From Eudromia elegans (lineage: Eukaryota; Chordata; Aves; Tinamiformes; Tinamidae), in the NCBI GenBank assembly GCA_003342815.1, contig PTEX01000042.1, positions 862,653 to 926,652 of the forward strand: 64,000 bases of DNA. Reading direction: 5' to 3'. Below are positions 61,001 through 64,000 of the stretch, one piece after another. Position numbers and translations under genes: made by a program. The stretch's first letter is position 1; every line of letters starts with the position of its first letter. The notes beneath the pieces were generated by a model. That model was given only the letters and a program-made list of their open reading frames with translations. It searched no databases and was not told the DNA's origin.

Positions 61001-63358
61001 TTTAAATATTTTCTGTGGCAGAGTGGCTAGGGACTACACCACCACCAACATTAAATTCTCAGTTCTGTAGAAATCCATGTAGTTTGCAGAGAGTAAGGTA
61101 AAATTACATATGTTGTGTTCAGNTATTAGAAAGTGGATTTAAAGCTTTCATGCATTTCCAAACAGCACCTTTTAATAAAATAGATTAATAAAAATTTAAG
61201 AACATTAGTCACAACTGCATAGAAAGAGAGTCTCTTGTACTTTCTAATTGGTTTTATGATTGCTGTCAAGAAAGGCTCTTTATATTACAGACTTTCTCTG
61301 TTCAATGGAGAGTTTTCACATCTAGTTACTCAACTGCAAATTCAGATTATGGTAAATGAAGATCTATACAATGGATTAACATCTTTTGTTTTATCTTTGA
61401 ACTCTGTAGATGTAGACAAGCTTAAAGATGTGGAGTACCTGGGGACAGTAGCAAGTATGCATCTTAATTCTGATTATGCTGCTGCTCTCTTTGAGGGTAA
61501 AGTCCAGTTGCATATGGTAAGGACACTTACTTTGAGCACTGACTTAACTGAGTCCACTGAAGCTGAATTAGTTGCAGAAATTTAATGAGAGAAAATGTAG
61601 TGCTCTTCACATAATGGAGATAAAATTTTTTAAAAAGTCTTTATACCTGTGTAATAAAATATAAAAATGAATTTAGAAATATATATGTATATATTTTAGA
61701 AATATAATCTAAGAAAGTGNTTTTTTGTGAACAGTTTTGCAGGTTCTATTTTAAAAGTTTCTGTAGGGCCTGGGCAGAAGCTGATAGCGAGTTTTTAAAT
61801 GATGCACATGAAAGATGGTTCTCATTTCATTTTCTTACAGTCTGACACAGTCAATATTCTGATATCTCATTTTAGTAATGGAGTTTTTCTGTTCATTCTC
61901 ATCTTTATATTCAGATAGAAAATGCAAGTTTGGATGCTCAGGAGGAAAGAGAGACTCGGCTTTTCCCAGCAGATGATGATAAATGTCGAATTTTGTGCCA
62001 TGCTTTAACTGTTGATTTCCTAATATATGGTACAGATGTGAGTTATTTCTATTTTTAATCATCTTTTTAGGTGGGCTATGTTCTTACCTGAATTACTTGG
62101 ACTGTNACTCATTATATTATTAGCATAAAATTTGTGATTTTTGACTGCAAACGGTCGAAATTACATCCAACTTACTTGGATAAGATGCATTAGCAAGAAG
62201 GTGTTACTAATACTTGTTGCAAAACACAGATCTTAATTACAGAAAGAAATTNTCTTGCAGTACTGAAAGGCTTAGCAATCAAAATATCTTCCAGGTGAGG
62301 AGTGTGGGGGGGAAGGNAGCAGTTGCCTTGAAAATGTGTTAATTAAGGAGATGATGTGGATAGATGGGGACAAAAAGGTGATGCGGAGGTTAAAGGTTTA
62401 AATGGGAACCTTGACTTGTTGAAGTCTATGTCAGCAGGCTTTTAGTTACTGCAACAAAGGTGAGAATGGTGAGGACTACAACTAAATTACTTATCTACTT
62501 GATGCTTATAAATGTTATTTCTGTTAAAACTTTTCTGTTATTTCTCATTAGACTGGGGTTATCCATTATTTCTACATTGAAGACTGGCAGTACGTGAATG
62601 AGTATCGGCATCCTGTCAGTGTGAGAAAAATTTTTCCAGATCCCAATGGAACCAAATTAGTTTTCATAGATGACAAAAGTGATGGCTTCGTCTATTGTCC
62701 AGTAAGCTAATTTGGAGTATCTATACCATTGCAAGCAGTACTTTTAACTATATAATACTTTTAATAGAGAACGAAAAAAAAAATCTCTCTCAAACATGTA
62801 TAGTGAAGGAAGAAATTGCTAGGGAAAGCTGCTAAGAAATTAATGATAATATAAGGAAGTAAAAGGTACATCAGATCAGAGTAATTTCATAATATTAAAT
62901 TTGTGAGCAGTAATTTTCAGAGATGAATCTGCTGTGTATTCAAATACTGGTGTGTTAGTTTGCACTGCTTTTCCCTATTATCTTTTTTTTTTATATCAGT
63001 CATATAACATTTCTATTTTCTTTGTTAACTTCAAAGGTAGCAATTCAAAGTCACCACTCATAAAATAACCTTTTCANAATGCAGTTTATATATTTCTGGA
63101 GTATTTGTCTTCTTTGTTTTATTTTATCTTAATGGATAAGCTGAATTAATATTTAGTTTGTCTCGCTGGTCTTTCATTTCCTAGTAATTTTACTTTTGCG
63201 TTACTTGTAGGTTAATGATAGATTATATGAAATTCCAAATTTCTCACCAACTATTAAAGGAATCCTGTGGGAAAACTGGCCAATGGATAAGGGTGTTTTT
63301 GCTGCGTATGATGATGATAAAGTGTACACTTATGTCTTTCATAAAGACGCCATTCAAG
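49004..63358 (+). CDS. WDR19: WDR19 (IFT144), N-terminal part, continues beyond window
   Basis: Sixteen coding exons: 49004-49009, 49871-49962, 50189-50254, 52931-53056, 53924-54039, 54601-54716, 55976-56056, 57547-57659, 58678-58851, 59481-59551, 60309-60481, 60573-60687, 61410-61516, 61915-62037, 62552-62701, 63211-63358. They total 1777 nt with every phase consistent, about 592 of roughly 1340 residues of the family. The start [12 protein letters not shown] matches the family. WD40-type repeats appear as [30 protein letters not shown] and [10 protein letters not shown]. Family knowledge: IFT144 is a core subunit of the IFT-A complex, which drives retrograde transport in cilia and entry of membrane proteins; N-terminal WD propellers are followed by TPR-like helices and a C-terminal zinc-binding part, the latter outside this window. 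Human mutations cause skeletal ciliopathies and nephronophthisis. No coding exon is broken. Confidence 0.96.
49010..49870 (+). other. WDR19 intron 1
   Basis: 861 bp. The first 330 bp is CpG-island sequence, the rest AT-rich, with unresolved bases near 49423 and 49668 and a C-run near 49764-49773. Acceptor GTCCCCCAG. Confidence 0.88.
49871..49962 (+). CDS. WDR19: WDR19 coding exon 2
   Basis: Codes residues 3-33: [31 protein letters not shown]. First propeller strand. Phase 2 exit (GG|A). Confidence 0.95.
50189..50254 (+). CDS. WDR19: WDR19 coding exon 3
   Basis: Codes residues 33-55: [23 protein letters not shown]. The TVKIFD strand is a classical WD-repeat d-strand. Human has a divergent ADYIVKIFD here as I recall it. 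Phase 2 on both sides. Confidence 0.95.
50255..52930 (+). other. WDR19 intron 3 with CR1 insertion
   Basis: 2.7 kb. A minus-oriented, 5'-truncated CR1 fills 51003-51775. The rest is AT-rich with several unresolved bases, and ends TTTCTTTCAG. Confidence 0.88.
51003..51775 (-). mobile_element. CR1 LINE, 5'-truncated, antisense to WDR19
   Basis: Reading the minus strand, the element runs from about 51775 to its 3' end at 51003, where TCACAGAATCATAGAATGG marks the CR1 terminus. It keeps the C-terminal reverse-transcriptase region: [75 protein letters not shown], followed by the 3' UTR. The frame is open through this part apart from unresolved bases, so it is younger than the other CR1 pieces here. 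It lacks the N-terminal RT and endonuclease, so it cannot move by itself. Confidence 0.92.
52931..53056 (+). CDS. WDR19: WDR19 coding exon 4
   Basis: Codes residues 55-97: [42 protein letters not shown]. Complete WD blade with the IYLWD signature. Phase 2 exit. Confidence 0.96.
53057..53923 (+). other. WDR19 intron 4
   Basis: 867 bp, AT-rich, unresolved bases near 53559 and 53842. Nothing else recognised. Confidence 0.88.
53924..54039 (+). CDS. WDR19: WDR19 coding exon 5
   Basis: Codes residues 97-136: [39 protein letters not shown]. Phase 1 exit; donor GTACGC is less common. Confidence 0.95.
54040..54600 (+). other. WDR19 intron 5
   Basis: 561 bp, with a small TG/TATG-rich patch near 54271-54296. 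Acceptor TCTTTTTCAG, immediately followed by GTAAGCA in the exon, which resembles a donor but is coding. Confidence 0.88.
54601..54716 (+). CDS. WDR19: WDR19 coding exon 6
   Basis: Codes residues 136-174: [39 protein letters not shown]. Phase 0 exit. Confidence 0.95.
54717..55975 (+). other. WDR19 intron 6
   Basis: 1.26 kb with a strongly bounded exon-like block at 54950-55064. Poly-T at about 55677-55693; one unresolved base near 55360. Acceptor TTATTTCAG. Confidence 0.85.
54950..55064 (+). other. Candidate cassette (poison) exon in WDR19 intron 6
   Basis: A 115-nt block has a good acceptor (pyrimidine-rich, ending TTCTTCTCAG) and a near-consensus donor GTTC|GTAAGT. It is open in the phase of exon 6, coding [20 protein letters not shown] and [18 protein letters not shown]. 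Its length is not a multiple of three, so inclusion shifts exon 7 and meets TGA after about eight codons. I know no such segment in human WDR19, and the peptide is unrecognised. It may be a regulated poison exon or a chance pair of splice sites. Confidence 0.3.
55976..56056 (+). CDS. WDR19: WDR19 coding exon 7
   Basis: Codes residues 175-201: [27 protein letters not shown]. Phase 0 on both sides, so an exon that could be skipped without frameshift. The least conserved part of the propeller compared with the human sequence as I recall it. Confidence 0.93.
56057..57546 (+). other. WDR19 intron 7
   Basis: 1.49 kb, AT-rich, one unresolved base near 56531. No exon or element recognised. Confidence 0.88.
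57547..57659 (+). CDS. WDR19: WDR19 coding exon 8
   Basis: Codes residues 202-239: [38 protein letters not shown]. Phase 2 exit within Trp (TG|G). The exon starts with GTAAGT right after the CAG acceptor. Confidence 0.95.
57660..58677 (+). other. WDR19 intron 8
   Basis: 1.02 kb with a T/G simple tract before the acceptor GCAACAG, and an A-run at 58607-58621. Nothing else seen. Confidence 0.88.
58678..58851 (+). CDS. WDR19: WDR19 coding exon 9
   Basis: Codes residues 239-297: [57 protein letters not shown]. Phase 2 exit (TG|C). Human has HTGELGQEIF at [10 protein letters not shown], as I recall. Confidence 0.95.
58852..59480 (+). other. WDR19 intron 9
   Basis: 629 bp with a (GT)n microsatellite at 59325-59348 and one unresolved base near 59127. 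Confidence 0.88.
59325..59348. repeat. (GT)n microsatellite
   Basis: About twelve uninterrupted GT units. Likely polymorphic. Confidence 0.9.
59481..59551 (+). CDS. WDR19: WDR19 coding exon 10
   Basis: Codes residues 297-321: [24 protein letters not shown]. Phase 1 exit. Confidence 0.95.
59552..60308 (+). other. WDR19 intron 10
   Basis: 757 bp, AT-rich, T-rich tract around 59897-59930, several unresolved bases. Nothing else seen. Confidence 0.88.
60309..60481 (+). CDS. WDR19: WDR19 coding exon 11
   Basis: Codes residues 321-378: [58 protein letters not shown]. Highly conserved block with the [10 protein letters not shown] motif. Phase 0 exit. Confidence 0.96.
60573..60687 (+). CDS. WDR19: WDR19 coding exon 12
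   Basis: Codes residues 379-417: [38 protein letters not shown]. Only 91 bp separates it from exon 11. Phase 1 exit (A|AT). Confidence 0.95.
60688..61409 (+). other. WDR19 intron 12
   Basis: 722 bp with unresolved bases near 60777, 60863 and 61122. The last ~175 bp stays open in the frame of exon 13, which is probably chance. Confidence 0.85.
61410..61516 (+). CDS. WDR19: WDR19 coding exon 13
   Basis: Codes residues 417-452: [36 protein letters not shown]. Start of the second propeller region by family knowledge. Phase 0 exit. Read-through of the donor adds 22 codons and a stop, with AATAAA at 61653. Confidence 0.95.
61517..61914 (+). other. WDR19 intron 13
   Basis: 398 bp. It carries an in-frame extension to a stop at 61583-61585 and an AATAAA at 61653-61658. 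Otherwise AT-rich. Confidence 0.85.
61915..62037 (+). CDS. WDR19: WDR19 coding exon 14
   Basis: Codes residues 453-493: [41 protein letters not shown]. Phase 0 on both sides. Confidence 0.96.
62038..62551 (+). other. WDR19 intron 14
   Basis: 514 bp, unresolved bases near 62106, 62252 and 62317. Nothing else seen. Confidence 0.88.
62552..62701 (+). CDS. WDR19: WDR19 coding exon 15
   Basis: Codes residues 494-543: [50 protein letters not shown]. Phase 0 on both sides; very conserved. Confidence 0.96.
62702..63210 (+). other. WDR19 intron 15
   Basis: 509 bp, AT-rich. Nothing seen apart from short A and T runs. Confidence 0.88.
63211..63358 (+). CDS. WDR19: WDR19 coding exon 16 (last in window)
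   Basis: Codes residues 544-593: [49 protein letters not shown] plus a split glycine codon. Phase 1 exit; the next exon lies beyond the window. Confidence 0.96.
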
Positions 63359-64000
63359 GTACCATAAATACTTGAAAATATTTACTATTTAGTTAATAAA
63401 GCAAAACATGACATATTTTTGCATTTGTTTATAAAAATTTTCGTAACTCCCTATGAAAATAAGTAGTGTTATTAAAGTGTTGAAGTATCAGTTAATCAGT
63501 TGATTAATAGAGAAATAGTTGCTGTCTAGGTATCTCTGTAATAATCTAGGTATCTTCTGCAAGGCATTTCAACCTTAACTTCGCAAGCTTCTTGCTCTTA
63601 TAATATTAGATATGAAAGCTACAGATTGTGTTTTAAATGTATTTTGAAATGTTCACAAGGAATTATTAGGATTAAGATGACAAGTCTTACTCATACTGTT
63701 AACAAAAATTTAATCACAGTAATTTCCGTGTTTGTGACAGAAAAACATTAACAAATTAATCTACAAATATGTGGAAAATNATCCTTATAATTTAGATTTT
63801 GCTTTGATTTTCTTTTTTACATCTACAAAAAATATATACACGTAACTGTAGGTGGTGACTGTCAGAATCTAAGACCTTAAATTAATGGTGAGCAAGACTG
63901 CACTATTTCATTTGTGATTGTTTATTAAATATTTTATCAAGTAGTGTGGTTTTTTGTTTGTTTGTTTTGTCATTTCCTTTTAATAATGCCTTCCTTTTGT
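63359..64000 (+). other. WDR19 intron 16 (partial)
   Basis: AT-rich intron sequence with a TTTG/TTTGT stretch near 63948-63968. No further exon in the window. Confidence 0.88.

Overview
This is a vertebrate nuclear window, most likely avian. CR1 retrotransposon 3' ends are present (about 24936-25064, 37781-37825, 51003-51775), introns are long and AT-rich, and two CpG islands mark promoters. Scattered single N bases are unresolved assembly positions; none falls in a coding exon that I mapped. There are no bacterial-type operons, tRNAs, rRNAs or CRISPR arrays, and I recognise no LTR or capsid-bearing element.

Two plus-strand genes explain the coding content. KLHL5 (BTB-BACK-Kelch substrate adaptor of CUL3 ubiquitin ligases) has eleven coding exons from 15688 to 47241, and its exon phases close into a 707-residue protein. 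WDR19 (IFT144, a core subunit of the intraflagellar transport A complex) starts at 49004. Sixteen coding exons (about 592 residues, the N-terminal WD40/propeller half) are visible before it runs off the window after 63358. This order and orientation match the mammalian KLHL5-WDR19 neighbourhood.

Layout: 1-1100 unassigned flank; 1100-1880 CpG island with a 47/48-bp minisatellite, probably the distal KLHL5 promoter; 1880-15564 a long segment without coding sequence, probably KLHL5 5' intron; 15565-47241 KLHL5 coding exons; 47242 to about 48660 the KLHL5 3' UTR with two AATAAA signals; 48720-49330 the WDR19 CpG-island promoter with a perfect CRE and NRF1 site; 49004-63358 WDR19 exons, with a 5'-truncated CR1 in intron 3; 63359-64000 WDR19 intron 16.

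I found no new molecular system. The points worth a second look are regulatory and splicing details: a NAGNAG acceptor in KLHL5, loss of frame in the human-type N-terminal extension, a cassette exon in WDR19 that would cause early termination, two possible intronic polyadenylation isoforms, MYB-type motif clusters in both CpG islands, and the very short KLHL5-WDR19 gap. Human comparisons are from memory of the protein families, not from a search.
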